From Nitrososphaerota archaeon (GTDB lineage: Archaea; Thermoproteota; Nitrososphaeria; Nitrososphaerales; Nitrosopumilaceae): a stretch of DNA of 64,000 nt. Below are positions 43,039-52,615 of the stretch, one piece after another (position 1 is the first letter of the stretch; each line of letters starts with the position of its first letter). The notes under the pieces are model-generated. The model had not been told where the DNA came from. It did no database searches and was given only the letters and a program-made list of their open reading frames with translations. The DNA lies in assembly GCA_016872055.1 (NCBI GenBank), contig VHBH01000003.1, positions 108,086 to 172,085 of the forward strand, read 5' to 3'. The translations under genes were made by a program, and so were the position numbers.

Positions 43039-43712
43039 ACTTTGATTCTAATGGAGAGGCTTGCGTCGTCTTTGAGTCCCAATTTTTTGCGAATCTCTGC
43101 CTTTGATATTATTTCTATTGTGGATAGATCATGATGAGTTCTCTCTAATAGTATGAGCTGCGCGTCGACTTTACCGTTAATTTTGCACGCAAAACACCGG
43201 ACCCACCCGTATGTTCTTTTTCCATCAGAGAATCCGTCTATTTTGACTCCTTCTAGGTTTGCAAGCTGGCGCAGTGATTCAATCTGCTCTTTTTTGTCCA
43301 GCTTGACATTAAGTGTACCAGGAAAAGGAACATAGCCAATTTTGTGCAAAAATTGTTTTGTGTATCCCTTGAGCGACATGTAGTATTTTCCCTCTCCCAT
43401 TCCCGCAACCAGTACACCGTCAACATCGATTGTGGACGGCGTCGACTCTAGGTTGTTTTTTAGAATCCCATAGATTTCAGAGATTTGTTCATACCCCCTT
43501 TGCGTCAGTTTTACAGAGACCTTTCTACCTGCAGTAATTCTAGATATGAATCCGCCCTGTTCTAGCTCCAATAGATGCTTTGATGCTGCCTGTTGGGATT
43601 TTCCGATTTGCTTTCCCAAAGTACTGGTAGTGATAGCGACATAGTTATTTTTTGCACCCTTAGATAACAATTCAGTAAGTGTGATCAGGTGCTGGATTTT
43701 TAGCTCTGTCAT
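43035..43712 (-). CDS. ribK: CTP-dependent riboflavin kinase with winged helix
   Basis: The N-terminal 90 residues form a MarR/ArsR-like winged helix (TSTLGKQIGKSQQAASKHLL), and the C-terminal part is the archaeal RibK fold (GMGEGKYYMSLKGYTKQFLH, then GYVPFPGTLNVKL, which binds the CTP and riboflavin). It makes FMN, which the convergent RibL then turns to FAD. Fusion to a DNA-binding domain suggests a regulator that senses flavin level, as known for euryarchaeal RbkR proteins; for this gene it is inference. Confidence 0.9.
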   Translation of the reverse strand: MTELKIQHLITLTELLSKGAKNNYVAITTSTLGKQIGKSQQAASKHLLELEQGGFISRITAGRKVSVKLTQRGYEQISEIYGILKNNLESTPSTIDVDGVLVAGMGEGKYYMSLKGYTKQFLHKIGYVPFPGTLNVKLDKKEQIESLRQLANLEGVKIDGFSDGKRTYGWVRCFACKINGKVDAQLILLERTHHDLSTIEIISKAEIRKKLGLKDDASLSIRIKV

Positions 43713-43745
43713 TGTATAACAAAAAAGAAAAAAGAGTTAAAGAGT

Positions 43746-44894
43746 TTATGCGACACCAAGTTCGGTAAATGTCTTGAGCGAAATTCCGTCCTTGTTAGTC
43801 AGGTTGGCAACTCTGTGTCCTATTACACACTCGATACCTGCCTGCTTTGCTCCATCTACCAATCTTTGTGTCACAATTCCGTCAAGTATCAGGTATTTGA
43901 TGCCGGTTTGAACTGAAAGTTTAGAGACAAGTTCCGATATTGGAACCCTAAAGACTTCGTTTTTGCTTGAGTCAAGGCCAATTGCTTCTAGTGTTTCGTT
44001 GATTTGCGAAAATGTCTTTCCTGCAATCTCTGCCATTGGCTTGTCGTTAGGGTCACTCAGTGTTGGTTTTGCCTTTGGATTATTCATTTCCTCAATTGTT
44101 GGCTTTAGTATGTCAGCTATTTGCTGCGGAGTGAGCTCTTCGACTTCGACTCCCTCGGGTGCTCGGTGTACCACATCAATATCGACTACACTTTTGAGCT
44201 CTTTGAGTATGAATCCGCCTGCTCTGTCTCCATCTAGGAATGCAACGATTTTGTCCTTTTGGTCGCACAATTCACGAATTGATTCGTCGATTCGTGCGCC
44301 ATCTATTGCTAATGAGTTGTCGATTCCTGCCCTGAGCAGATTGATTACGTCTGCTCTTCCCTCAACTAGGATAATCCAAGGAGACTCAAAGACGCCCTGT
44401 CCACATGGAAGCTTACCCCTGCCGTATGTTGTGAGCTTTCCAGATGTCGAGGTTCCCTCGTGAATGTCCTTGAGCATTGTTTCGCCTTCTGAAATGGTCT
44501 TTGTAGCCCATTGCTGCTTGATCTCTTTTGCGCGTTTGATAATGTCGTCCTTTTTTGTGGCACGTACATCCTCGATTGCGGTTAGCTTGAACTTGCAGTC
44601 GAATGGACCTACCTTGTCTATGCTTTCAATTGCCGCAGCTATTAGCGATGCGGTATCAACGTCAGTCGACATTGGTATTAGTGCATCACCTTTAGTGGTG
44701 TTTGTAGTGCTTGTCGCAGTTACTTCTATTCTTCCGACTTTTGATAGCCGTTGGAGCTCATTTAGGTTCATCTCTGGGCCTAGCAGACCTTCGGTCTGGC
44801 CAAAGATTGCGCCTATGATGTCTGCTCTTTCAACGAGTCCATCAACTTCAAAGGATAGCTTAACGTGATATTTGACAATTCCTGTTGGTGGCAT
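43746..44894 (-). CDS. dnaG: Archaeal DnaG-type primase
   Basis: This 382-residue protein belongs to the archaeal DnaG family, associated with the exosome and with a primase activity. The TOPRIM catalytic domain (about 165-250) has the glutamate in VEGRADVINLLRAG and the aspartate pair in FLDGDRAGG. It lacks the bacterial zinc-binding and helicase-binding domains. A good Shine-Dalgarno sequence lies 10 bases before the ATG, unusual in this window. Confidence 0.92.
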   Translation of the reverse strand: MPPTGIVKYHVKLSFEVDGLVERADIIGAIFGQTEGLLGPEMNLNELQRLSKVGRIEVTATSTTNTTKGDALIPMSTDVDTASLIAAAIESIDKVGPFDCKFKLTAIEDVRATKKDDIIKRAKEIKQQWATKTISEGETMLKDIHEGTSTSGKLTTYGRGKLPCGQGVFESPWIILVEGRADVINLLRAGIDNSLAIDGARIDESIRELCDQKDKIVAFLDGDRAGGFILKELKSVVDIDVVHRAPEGVEVEELTPQQIADILKPTIEEMNNPKAKPTLSDPNDKPMAEIAGKTFSQINETLEAIGLDSSKNEVFRVPISELVSKLSVQTGIKYLILDGIVTQRLVDGAKQAGIECVIGHRVANLTNKDGISLKTFTELGVA

Positions 44895-44904
44895 ATGAAA
44901 ATAT

Positions 44905-44910
44905 TCCTCC
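44905..44910 (-). promoter_or_regulatory. Shine-Dalgarno sequence of dnaG
   Basis: GGAGGA on the minus strand ends 10 bases before the ATG at 44894. A TATA-like CTTATATC at about 44943-44950 implies a leader of about 25-30 bases, so dnaG is translated from a leadered message. Confidence 0.6.
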
Positions 44911-45002
44911 TAAAGATCAATAGCCTTGTTCTTCAGTTCACAGATATAAGTGCTTACGATGATAAACGCATAAAAAATTACAAAAATGAGAAAATGAAGG
45001 GG

Positions 45003-45353
45003 TTATTCGGTGCTAAAAGAGTGTCCGCAAGAGCAGGATTTTGTAACATTTGGATTGTTGATCTTAAATCCGGATCCCATCAGAGACTCGATGTAGTCGA
45101 TGTTTGCGCCCTTGAGGTGTTCTTGTGAATAGCTGTCAACTAGTAGTTTGACTCCTTGCTCTTCGATGACAGTGTCATCTTCTTCCGGCTTTGCCTCAAA
45201 GCCCATTCCATAGGAAAGGCCCGAGCATCCGCCACCTTGAACATATACTCTCAGGTATTCTGGCTTGTCTGCTTCTTCTTTCATAAACTCGGCAATTTTC
45301 TCCGCTGCTTTTGGAGTGATTGTTACGAGTCTTTGTGTTTGTTCGGTTGCCAT
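45003..45353 (-). CDS. A-type iron-sulfur carrier (IscA/ErpA/HesB family)
   Basis: The 116-residue protein has the three A-type carrier cysteines: Cys in GGGCSGLSYGMGF and the pair in SCSCGHSF at the C-terminus. It carries or delivers Fe-S clusters to targets. The N-terminus (RLVTITPKAAEKI) fits the family. It could supply proteins such as the photolyase or the radical SAM enzyme, but nothing in the layout proves it. A TATA box lies 26 bases before the start. Confidence 0.92.
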   Translation of the reverse strand: MATEQTQRLVTITPKAAEKIAEFMKEEADKPEYLRVYVQGGGCSGLSYGMGFEAKPEEDDTVIEEQGVKLLVDSYSQEHLKGANIDYIESLMGSGFKINNPNVTKSCSCGHSFSTE

Positions 45354-45372
45354 GAACTCACAAGTCGTTCCA

Positions 45373-45384
45373 AATTATAATAAG
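45373..45384 (-). promoter_or_regulatory. TATA box of the A-type Fe-S carrier gene
   Basis: CTTATTATAATT on the minus strand is centred 26 bases before the ATG at 45353. Confidence 0.55.
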
Positions 45385-45433
45385 CTTTTCACCCCTAGTA
45401 GAATAGTAATAATAAAGAAAAGTTAGGTATAGC

Positions 45434-46195
45434 TTACTTTTTGGACTTGTTTACAAACGCAGTCATGCGTTGTTCTCTGTCTGGATCGGTAAAGCAGTTT
45501 CTCCACGCCAATAGTTCTATTCCTAGACCCGTATCGAGATCTGCATTTCGACCCTTGTTGATTGCTATTTTGGACATTTTTACTCCGGAAACGGAATTTG
45601 ACGCAATTTGGTTTGCCATCTTTAGTGTCTCTTCCATCAATGATGCTAAAGGTACCACCTGGTTGACTAGGCCGATTTGCAATGCCTCATCGGCTTTAAT
45701 CATCTTTCCAGTATAGACAAGCTCCTTTGCCTTTGCAATCCCTACAATTCTCATCAGTCTCTGGGTTCCTCCCCATCCGGGTGGAATTCCTATTGTTACC
45801 TCTGGTTGGCCCATCCGAGCAGTATCTGCTGCAATTCTAATATCGCAAGACATTGCAACCTCGCATCCTCCTCCCAGTGCAAATCCATTGACTGCAGCAA
45901 TTGTCGGCTTGGACACCAGCTCAATTGTATTGGTGACTAGTTGTCCAAGTTTTGCATATTCTACTGATTCGTCTGCAGAAATCTTTGACATGTATTCAAT
46001 GTCTGCTCCTGCCGAGAATGCCTTTTCGCCTTCTCCTGTGAGGATTATGACTTTGACGTCATTGTCAGTGTCTAGTTGTGTGAATACAGAGACGAGTTCG
46101 TGTGCAACATCTGTGTTCATTGCATTAAGCTTGTCTGGCCTGTTGATCTTGACTGTAGCAATTCCGTTTGATTTTGAAGTCGTAACTAAAGCCAT
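45434..46195 (-). CDS. 3-hydroxypropionyl-CoA dehydratase / crotonyl-CoA hydratase
   Basis: This 253-residue crotonase-fold enzyme carries the oxyanion-hole and catalytic regions [25 protein letters not shown] (Glu) and [17 protein letters not shown] (Glu). In thaumarchaea the homologous gene (studied in Nitrosopumilus maritimus) dehydrates 3-hydroxypropionyl-CoA and hydrates crotonyl-CoA in the carbon-fixation cycle. The adjacent ADP-forming synthetase strengthens that reading; a general fatty-acid enoyl-CoA hydratase role is the alternative. A TATA box lies about 27 bases upstream (46219-46227). Confidence 0.85.
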   Translation of the reverse strand: MALVTTSKSNGIATVKINRPDKLNAMNTDVAHELVSVFTQLDTDNDVKVIILTGEGEKAFSAGADIEYMSKISADESVEYAKLGQLVTNTIELVSKPTIAAVNGFALGGGCEVAMSCDIRIAADTARMGQPEVTIGIPPGWGGTQRLMRIVGIAKAKELVYTGKMIKADEALQIGLVNQVVPLASLMEETLKMANQIASNSVSGVKMSKIAINKGRNADLDTGLGIELLAWRNCFTDPDREQRMTAFVNKSKK

Positions 46196-46218
46196 GATCC
46201 TAGGAAAAATTCACACTT

Positions 46219-46227
46219 GAAATAAAC
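46219..46227 (-). promoter_or_regulatory. TATA box of the dehydratase gene
   Basis: GGTTTATTT on the minus strand is centred about 28 bases before the ATG at 46195. It gives this gene its own promoter despite the short gap to its upstream neighbour. Confidence 0.5.
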
Positions 46228-46229
46228 CT

Positions 46230-48359
46230 TTAGAGGTGCTTGCCCCATTGAGCAAGTGCAGAGGCAGCTGCTGTCCAGTCTCGAAGGTCGTCATAAACCG
46301 GCACCCCCTCTTTTTCGATTAGTGCAGAGATTTTCTTTGTGTACGGACCACCGTTTCCGCCTACAAGCAGTGGTTTTTTCTGTTGCTTTGAGAAATTAGC
46401 CAAGTGTTGTATTATGGTCTCCTCCAGTGGGTCGTCTTGGAATACAAACCAAGGCATCACGATATCGACGTTTGGTTCTTCATAGAATTTTTCTATGGTG
46501 TATCTATAATCTTCTGCGTTTGCGCCTCCTGTGACATCTGCGGGGTTGCCCTTGCCGATGACATATGTCGGTGGGAAATGTGCCTTCATCTCTTCTAGTA
46601 TTTTTGGAGAGATTGTTGCAAGCTGTATCCCCAGTCTTTCAAACTGGTCGATTCCTCCAATCATAGGACCTGCACCGTTGCTACACATTGCGACCCGGTT
46701 TCCTTTGGCAGCTGGTTGCCATGCTAGTGCCTTTGTTACTGCCACTAGTTCCTGGTAGCTATCAACTGAGATGATTCCTGCTTGCTTGAATGCTCCCATG
46801 ATAATAGCGTTAGAGCCTCCAAGTGATCCGGTGTGAGAGGCTGCTTGTTTTGCGCCTGCCTCGGTTCTTCCGCTCTTCCAAATTACGACTGGTTTTTTCT
46901 TTTCAGCCATTACTCGTTTGGCAGTCTCGATGAACTTGCGTCCATCTCCAAAACCTTCTACATATAGTGCAATTACTTTGGTTTGTGGGTCTGATGCCAG
47001 ATACCAGATCATGTCTGCTTCATCTACATCGGAGCGATTTCCATAGCTGACCATTTTGGATAGACCAAACGAGTCAGCAGACTCTAGGAAACTAATCCCC
47101 ATTGTACCAGATTGTGATAGCAATGCGACATTTCCAAGTTTCGCTCTGACCATTCTTTCTTGGCCTTGAAATGCGCAGTCAAGTCTATTTGCTGCATTGA
47201 ACATTCCGATGCAGTTTGGACCGATAATTCGGATTTTGTGCTTTTCTGATAATTCTTTAACTTGAGCTTCGTATGCTGCACGTTCTCCTCCAAGCTCCTT
47301 TCCTCCACCAGATACGATAACCACGTTGTGTATTCCTTTCTTTGCGCATTGCTCCAATACTGGTGGTGTGACTGACAAATCAACACAAACCACTACAAGG
47401 TCTACGTTTCCTGGGATCGCCTCAATTGAGGGATAGCATTTTACCCCAAGAATTTCTTCTGACTTTGGGTTGATTGGATATACTAATCCATTGTAGTCGT
47501 GTTTTGCAAGAGAGTCCAAGACAGAGTTTCCGACCTTTCCCGGTGTCGCAGATGCACCTACTAGTGCAACTGATGCAGGAGTAAAGAACTTCTCCATGAA
47601 TTGTGCGTTTGGTGTTGCTTTTGATATTGCACTAGGGTTTACCTCTTTTGCAAGGATTATTTTTGCATCTACGACAAAGTAGGATTTTGGATATACCACT
47701 ATTGGGTTGAAATCAATGCTGTTGACATGTGATGCGTTATCTACGCCGATTTTGCCTATCTGGACTAGTGCCTTTGCAAGCATGTTCAGATCAATTGGTG
47801 CGCTTCCTCTGAAACCCTTGAATAATTTTGAAGACTTTAGTTCCTCAATCATGGACTTTGCATCTGACATGGTGATTGGTAGCATTCTCCATGCTACATC
47901 TTTGAAGACCTCAGTCATCACACCACCAAGGCCTGCCATTATCACAGGGCCGAATTGAGGATCGACCTGTAGTCCGACGATCATTTCGACTCCTTTTGGA
48001 ACCATTTTCTCCAAGAGGACTCCTTTGATCTCGGCTTTCTTGTCGTATTTTTTCACATTCTTAATAATAGAATCAAATGTTTTTTTGACTTCTTTTGCAT
48101 TTGCAACTCCAACTTTGACTCCACCTGCATCAGTCTTGTGAAGAATTTGTGGGGAAACAATTTTCATTACTAGTGGGAATCCGATTTTTTTGGATGCCTT
48201 GACTGCTTCTGTTGCAGTCTTTGCTAGTGCATATGGCGGGACTTTAACGCCGTATGCTTTTAGAATTGATTTAGAGACATCCTCGGTGATAACCTTGTGG
48301 TCTGTCTTCATTGTTTCATCGAAAATTTTCTGAGTTGATTTCATAACGTGATCGGACAC
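46230..48359 (-). CDS. ADP-forming acyl-CoA synthetase (3-hydroxypropionate type)
   Basis: The 709 residues fuse an ATP-grasp domain (about 20-235, [17 protein letters not shown], the lysine region) to a CoA-binding Rossmann domain (about 255-350, [18 protein letters not shown]) and a ligase domain with the phosphohistidine in [13 protein letters not shown] (about 530). The ADP-forming chemistry saves ATP compared with AMP-forming synthetases; in Nitrosopumilus maritimus the homologue activates 3-hydroxypropionate. The start is GTG at 48359 with a TATA-like GTATATTAAA upstream; an ATG five codons on is possible. Neighbour of the dehydratase that uses its product. Confidence 0.88.
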   Translation of the reverse strand: MSDHVMKSTQKIFDETMKTDHKVITEDVSKSILKAYGVKVPPYALAKTATEAVKASKKIGFPLVMKIVSPQILHKTDAGGVKVGVANAKEVKKTFDSIIKNVKKYDKKAEIKGVLLEKMVPKGVEMIVGLQVDPQFGPVIMAGLGGVMTEVFKDVAWRMLPITMSDAKSMIEELKSSKLFKGFRGSAPIDLNMLAKALVQIGKIGVDNASHVNSIDFNPIVVYPKSYFVVDAKIILAKEVNPSAISKATPNAQFMEKFFTPASVALVGASATPGKVGNSVLDSLAKHDYNGLVYPINPKSEEILGVKCYPSIEAIPGNVDLVVVCVDLSVTPPVLEQCAKKGIHNVVIVSGGGKELGGERAAYEAQVKELSEKHKIRIIGPNCIGMFNAANRLDCAFQGQERMVRAKLGNVALLSQSGTMGISFLESADSFGLSKMVSYGNRSDVDEADMIWYLASDPQTKVIALYVEGFGDGRKFIETAKRVMAEKKKPVVIWKSGRTEAGAKQAASHTGSLGGSNAIIMGAFKQAGIISVDSYQELVAVTKALAWQPAAKGNRVAMCSNGAGPMIGGIDQFERLGIQLATISPKILEEMKAHFPPTYVIGKGNPADVTGGANAEDYRYTIEKFYEEPNVDIVMPWFVFQDDPLEETIIQHLANFSKQQKKPLLVGGNGGPYTKKISALIEKEGVPVYDDLRDWTAAASALAQWGKHL

Positions 48360-48386
48360 ACCCCAGTTCTGTATATTAAATTTGTG

Positions 48387-49070
48387 TCAAAGTTTGAATT
48401 CTGACTTGAAGTTTTTGTAAAATATTTTCATGTTTTTTTGGATTATGCCGATATTGTCGTCAATTTCCGATCGGATCTTTTTTGGATCCAGATACGGTAC
48501 ATTCAGATTTTCTTGTGTGTTATCAAGCCAAGATTTTATCGTATCCGAGTCTACCTCAAAATGAAATTGCACTCCAACCGCCGTCCCATACTGGAATGCT
48601 TGGTTATACAATTCCGAATAAGCGAGTCTTTTCGCCCCAGATGGAATATCAAATGTGTCACCATGCCAATGAAATACCGAAAACGGGTCGGACAGGCCTG
48701 AAAACAGGCTCGATTTTGCGGCCTTGTCTTGTATTACATCATGGTAAAATCCAATCTCTTTTTTTGGTCCCGGATATACTTCAGCTCCAAATGATTTTGC
48801 GATGAGCTGCGAGCCAAGGCAGACCCCAAGTATAGGGATGTTATTTTGCACTGCTTTTTGTATTAACGATAGCTCGTCCCTGAGATACTGTAGATCATCG
48901 TTTGCACTCTCTGGTGCACCCAAGACCAAGACCATCGCATGATCCAGTTCTGGAATCTTTTGCCTTTTTGCAGAAACTATCTGTAGATTATATCCATCAG
49001 ACTCTAGCAGTTCCCCTATTTTACCTGGGCCTTCCAGGCCAGTATTTTTTATGACCAGTATATCAGACAT
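48387..49070 (-). CDS. Class I glutamine amidotransferase-like protein
   Basis: The 227 residues show a class I (GATase) fold with the nucleophile Cys84 in GVCLGSQLIA and the histidine and glutamate of QFHFEV at about 171-173. Members of this group include GMP synthase-like amidotransferases of unknown acceptor and gamma-glutamyl hydrolase-like enzymes. No synthetase domain is attached. It starts against the neighbouring gene at 49070 (single-base overlap), so the two are cotranscribed. The acceptor substrate cannot be named. Confidence 0.8.
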   Translation of the reverse strand: MSDILVIKNTGLEGPGKIGELLESDGYNLQIVSAKRQKIPELDHAMVLVLGAPESANDDLQYLRDELSLIQKAVQNNIPILGVCLGSQLIAKSFGAEVYPGPKKEIGFYHDVIQDKAAKSSLFSGLSDPFSVFHWHGDTFDIPSGAKRLAYSELYNQAFQYGTAVGVQFHFEVDSDTIKSWLDNTQENLNVPYLDPKKIRSEIDDNIGIIQKNMKIFYKNFKSEFKL

Positions 49071-49585
49071 TATTTTTCGCAGCTTGTCGGCTTGTTTATC
49101 ATATCAATGAATTCCACGCCGAGATATTCCTGTGTTACAATATGCGGAACCATCCAAAGTATTGTGGATTCCAGCTGTGTGGTAACTTTAATTTTATCTG
49201 TGTTGATTCGAGTCACATCAGTTCCTCCTGTTTCAGTGTCCAAAAATGAAAAGAATATGCTTGCCATTCTGTCGTTCTCTGAGACAAATTTGCCAACCAC
49301 AATTCCGTCGCTGTTTGGCCCAAGGCCTCCCCTGCCGGTGCTAAATGTGCCAAGATCATTTCCGTCATAGAATATCGTAAAGGAATATTTGGAAAACGAT
49401 GATGGCAAACCAGATGGATTGCACACATTTACAGTCTTGTCATTCATAACAGAGAGGAAGTCAAACTTGCCAGGCCATGAAAACTCCAAGCCATGTGCAG
49501 AAATTGCATTAACCGAAGAATATCCAAGAGAGCCTGTAATCACAACAATTGACGCAATTACTATTATGGTGTGCTTGTTTGCCAT
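49070..49585 (-). CDS. Secreted hypothetical protein
   Basis: The 171 residues begin with a membrane segment or signal peptide (TIIVIASIVVITGSLGYSSV) and continue as a beta-rich domain with a GLEFSWPGKFDFLSV start and a final cysteine near the C-terminus. No membrane anchor at the C-terminus. The family is unknown to me, and it resembles nothing else in the window. It precedes and touches the amidotransferase gene, suggesting an operon of two but giving no functional hint. Confidence 0.65.
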   Translation of the reverse strand: MANKHTIIVIASIVVITGSLGYSSVNAISAHGLEFSWPGKFDFLSVMNDKTVNVCNPSGLPSSFSKYSFTIFYDGNDLGTFSTGRGGLGPNSDGIVVGKFVSENDRMASIFFSFLDTETGGTDVTRINTDKIKVTTQLESTILWMVPHIVTQEYLGVEFIDMINKPTSCEK

Positions 49586-49640
49586 GAAACTAGCATCGAA
49601 TTGGACATAATTTTAGCATATATGATAAAAATAGAAAAGT

Positions 49641-50936
49641 TTATGGCCATAGGCCTTTAGCTTTGAATGCTTCAACAACTCTGTCAACTGCCAGAACCAT
49701 CGCTGCGCGTCGCATGTCGATTTTATGCTTTTTGGACAGTGCAAGTGTGTCGCGGAATCCACGTGTGATGTGGCTTTCCATCTTTGATGCTACCTCGTCA
49801 AACGACCAATAGTAGCCCATGTTGTTTTGGACCCACTCCAAGTATGATATGCAAACACCGCCAGAGTTTGCCAATATGTCTGGAATGACAACTATCTTTT
49901 TCTGGTAGATGATTGGGTCTGCTTCGGGCATTGTTGGACCGTTTGCAGCTTCGCCAATGATTTTGCATTGGAGTTTTCTTGCAATCGATGCGTTGATTTG
50001 GTTTTCCAATGCTGCTGGAATCAAAATGTCGCATTTTGTGGTTAGTAGTTGTTCAGTAGTGATTTTCTTGCTTCCTTGATAGCCGACTACGGAGCCAGTC
50101 TTGTTTTTGAACTCGAGGACTTTTTTTGGGTCTAATCCGTTTGGATTAATTATTGAACCCTTGGTATCACTTACTGCGATTATTTTTGCACCCATTTTTT
50201 GTAGGTACTCTGCAGTAAATGTTCCCGCGTTACCGAATCCCTGAATGACAACCTTTGCCCCCTTTAGTTTAAGGCCGATTGTCTTTGCAGCTTCGCGGAC
50301 ACAGTATGCGCATCCAAGACCAGTCGCAACGTTTCTTGCAAGCGAGCCACCCAATGGAATTGGTTTGCCGGTGATAACTCCTGGTTGATATTCATTGCCA
50401 GAAACCTTACCGTAAACATCCATAATTTGGGCCATTTCCTTGCCTGTCGTATACACGTCTGGTGCTGGAACGTCCTTTTGCGGTCCTATAATCTCAGAGA
50501 TTGCATATGCATATCTTCTGGTTAATCTTTCAAGTTCACCCTCAGATAGTTTTTCTTTTTTCGGATTGACGAAGATTCCTCCTTTTCCACCGCCCAAAGG
50601 TACGTCTACTACTGCACACTTCCAAGTCATCCAAGACGATAATGCCTTGACTTCTTTTTCCATGTACTCGATGCCACCTTCAGGATCAAAGTATCTGATT
50701 CCTCCCTTGTATGGACCGCGGTCGTTGTTGTGTTGGCTTCTAAATCCAATGAATGTTCGGATTTTTCCGTTATCCATTTTCACTGGAAGTTTTACTCGCA
50801 AAACCTTGTTTGGTTCTGCCAAATAGTCTCTGACGCCTTTGTCAACTTTGAGAATTGCGCAAGCATCATCAAGTTGTTTTAGTGCATTCTTGAATGGATC
50901 TGCCTGAACCAATTTGATCGAGATCTCTCGATCCAA
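49641..50936 (-). CDS. gdhA: Glutamate dehydrogenase
   Basis: The 431-residue Glu/Leu/Phe/Val dehydrogenase family enzyme links ammonia to 2-oxoglutarate, the obvious nitrogen entry of an ammonia oxidiser. The substrate site GGGKGGI (catalytic lysine) and the nucleotide motif VVIQGFGNAGTFTAEYL are intact. The start is TTG at 50936, but the TATA-like ACTTAAATAG (50939-50948) is too close to it, so a second TTG at 50912 may be the true start. Length is typical either way. Confidence 0.93.
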   Translation of the reverse strand: MDREISIKLVQADPFKNALKQLDDACAILKVDKGVRDYLAEPNKVLRVKLPVKMDNGKIRTFIGFRSQHNNDRGPYKGGIRYFDPEGGIEYMEKEVKALSSWMTWKCAVVDVPLGGGKGGIFVNPKKEKLSEGELERLTRRYAYAISEIIGPQKDVPAPDVYTTGKEMAQIMDVYGKVSGNEYQPGVITGKPIPLGGSLARNVATGLGCAYCVREAAKTIGLKLKGAKVVIQGFGNAGTFTAEYLQKMGAKIIAVSDTKGSIINPNGLDPKKVLEFKNKTGSVVGYQGSKKITTEQLLTTKCDILIPAALENQINASIARKLQCKIIGEAANGPTMPEADPIIYQKKIVVIPDILANSGGVCISYLEWVQNNMGYYWSFDEVASKMESHITRGFRDTLALSKKHKIDMRRAAMVLAVDRVVEAFKAKGLWP

Positions 50937-50959
50937 ATTCTATTTAAGTCTGTTGAGAA

Positions 50960-51359
50960 TTGTTTACCGTAAAATATTTGATCGCATCATCACATAGTGA
51001 TGAGTCAGATAACTTGGCAGTCCGGACAAACACAAGACATCAACCCAGAGACCTACAAAAAAGCGGAAATGGAGTCAAGACGTCGATCTGGTTTACGTTT
51101 TCAGATGGATTGGTCTTTGTTCTGACCGCAAAAAATACCGGTAAGGCACCGCTAGTCAAAAACACCCTGTTGGTGAAATAGTTCCTGCGGGATGTGCGGC
51201 GAACCAGACGGATACTGCATTGATGGACGGTATGGTTTACAACAAAATTGAAGGCGCAAAACGCAGTAAAATTAGGCCACAAAAAGTATGGTTTCAAAGC
51301 AAAGCTTGTAGGTGTTTATCAAAAAAGAAGACCAAATAGTAATTGCAATTCAGATATAG
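50960..51359 (+). pseudogene. Decayed PPOX-class F420-dependent (pyridoxamine oxidase-fold) gene
   Basis: From 50960 the frame reads FTVKYLIASSH, then VKTSIWFTFSDGLVFVLTAKNTGK, and ends in TAG at 51179. Further fragments in other frames continue the same protein: CGEPDGYCIDG, then KLGHKKYGFKAKLVG and EDQIVIAIQI ending at 51357. Together they follow the order of the flavin/F420-binding split-barrel (PPOX) family. At least one stop and two frameshifts make it inactive. It is convergent with the decayed regulator at 51361. Confidence 0.6.
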
Positions 51360-51360
51360 A

Positions 51361-51666
51361 CTATTTTGCAGTACATTTGGTGCGCCAGTTTTGCATAACA
51401 TCATCTGGCGCCAAAATATTCGCTTCCAAATAATTACATAAATGATGTGTTGCTCTGTATTTTTTTCCAAGCTTTGTGACTAGATTTTTTTTGGACATAC
51501 ATTGAGGTGATGTGAAATTGCCTTGTAATCCGGGCCCATTTACTGTGCAAGATGGTTTGGATTCATCTGATATCCGATAACGACATAATTATTGAGGTCT
51601 GGTAAATACGCCCCCTGTGCCTGTAAAGACAAAAGGGAGCATTCGTTTTACGTCGCGATCTGGCAT
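51361..51666 (-). pseudogene. Decayed winged-helix (ArsR-like) regulator gene
   Basis: The minus strand from ATG at 51666 reads MPDRDVKRMLPFVFTGTGG, then after a frame change MNPNHLAQ, an in-frame TAA, MGPDYKAISHHLNV and, after another shift, KKNLVTKLGKKY. This is the pattern of small archaeal winged-helix proteins (FxGTxGG, then NQLA...LDYKTIxHHLxVL, then the wing). Two frameshifts and a stop make it inactive. Upstream on the same strand lies another stop-broken frame (PSPRQIGRDLETFFKQNQ, about 51667-51795), perhaps a second relic. Confidence 0.6.
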
Positions 51667-51813
51667 TCATGCAGATCCTGATTTGCGGGCAACCATTTCT
51701 TTGATCTGATCCACCTGCTCCAGGCTCAGGTACGATCAGGACTGGTTTTGCTTGAAGAATGTTTCCAAATCTCTTCCAATTTGCCTTGGACTAGGCTGAA
51801 TTCATCAACTAAC

Positions 51814-51822
51814 GCTTAAATT
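51814..51822 (+). promoter_or_regulatory. TATA box of psmA
   Basis: GCTTAAATT is centred about 29 bases before the ATG at 51847. Confidence 0.5.
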
Positions 51823-51846
51823 GACAAAAAATTTAGTTTTTGTATT

Positions 51847-52575
51847 ATGATGCCAGCACGCGGATATGACATGACGCCTACAATGTATTCACCGGATGGA
51901 AGAATATACCAAGTAGAATATGCAATTGAGACAGTAAAGCGCGGAACGCTGGCAGTAGGTGTCAAAAGCAAGGACGGAGTAGTAATGGCGGTTGAAGAGA
52001 TCCCAAGAAAACTCCAGGTTTCCGGTATTACACAAAAAATATTCCAAGTAGATGATCATATTGGAATTGCAGCAGCTGGCTACATCCCAGACGCCCGAGT
52101 CCAAGTTGATGATGCAAGAACATTTTCCCAAAGCCACAAGCTAATCTATGATGAGGAAGTCGAAGTGGAAACAGTGGCAAAGCACCTAGCAGACAGATGC
52201 CATCAATATACCCAGTATTCAGGTGTGAGGCCATTTGGCGTAGCGCTAATCATTTCTGGTGTGGACCAGAGCGGAAATAGAATCTACGTTACTGACCCTT
52301 CAGGAACATTTGTCTCATATGCAGCAGTCGCAATTGGTGCAGGAGCCGACGATGTAAACGCATTCTTGGAGAAAAACTATACCGATGAGATGTCTCTAGA
52401 GGACGCATCCGCCTTAGCAATTGCCGCAATTGAACTACGAGCAGAGGCAAAGGAGGAAAAAAGTATCAGAATGTCTCGAGTCACCAAGCAGAACAGAGTC
52501 CTAGAAATGGTAAGCGACGCAGATGTTGAAAAATACTCGACTACTGCCAAGAGTAAATACCCAAAGCCAAACTAG
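51847..52575 (+). CDS. psmA: Proteasome alpha subunit
   Basis: This 242-residue subunit forms the outer rings and gate of the 20S proteasome. The N-terminal gate segment YDMTPTMYSPDGRIYQVEYA with the YD and YSPDGR residues is characteristic, and the lysine of the ATPase-docking pocket is in GTLAVGVKSKDG. The C-terminus is lysine-rich. No beta subunit is in the window. The ATG at 51847 is followed by a second one at 51850; either may be used. The downstream methyltransferase gene begins 40 bases later. Confidence 0.95.
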   Translation: MMPARGYDMTPTMYSPDGRIYQVEYAIETVKRGTLAVGVKSKDGVVMAVEEIPRKLQVSGITQKIFQVDDHIGIAAAGYIPDARVQVDDARTFSQSHKLIYDEEVEVETVAKHLADRCHQYTQYSGVRPFGVALIISGVDQSGNRIYVTDPSGTFVSYAAVAIGAGADDVNAFLEKNYTDEMSLEDASALAIAAIELRAEAKEEKSIRMSRVTKQNRVLEMVSDADVEKYSTTAKSKYPKPN

Positions 52576-52615
52576 TCTAGTTACTACAAATTATGTCTTA
52601 TTCGTATCCAAGCCA

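Noticed and set aside
45434..46195. Ordinary fatty-acid beta-oxidation enoyl-CoA hydratase
   Set aside because: No other beta-oxidation genes lie nearby, and the neighbour is the ADP-forming synthetase of the thaumarchaeal carbon-fixation cycle. It stays a possible side role.
50960..51181. The 73-codon frame as an intact gene
   Set aside because: It holds only the first half of a PPOX-type protein; the rest follows in other frames after a stop, so it is part of a pseudogene.
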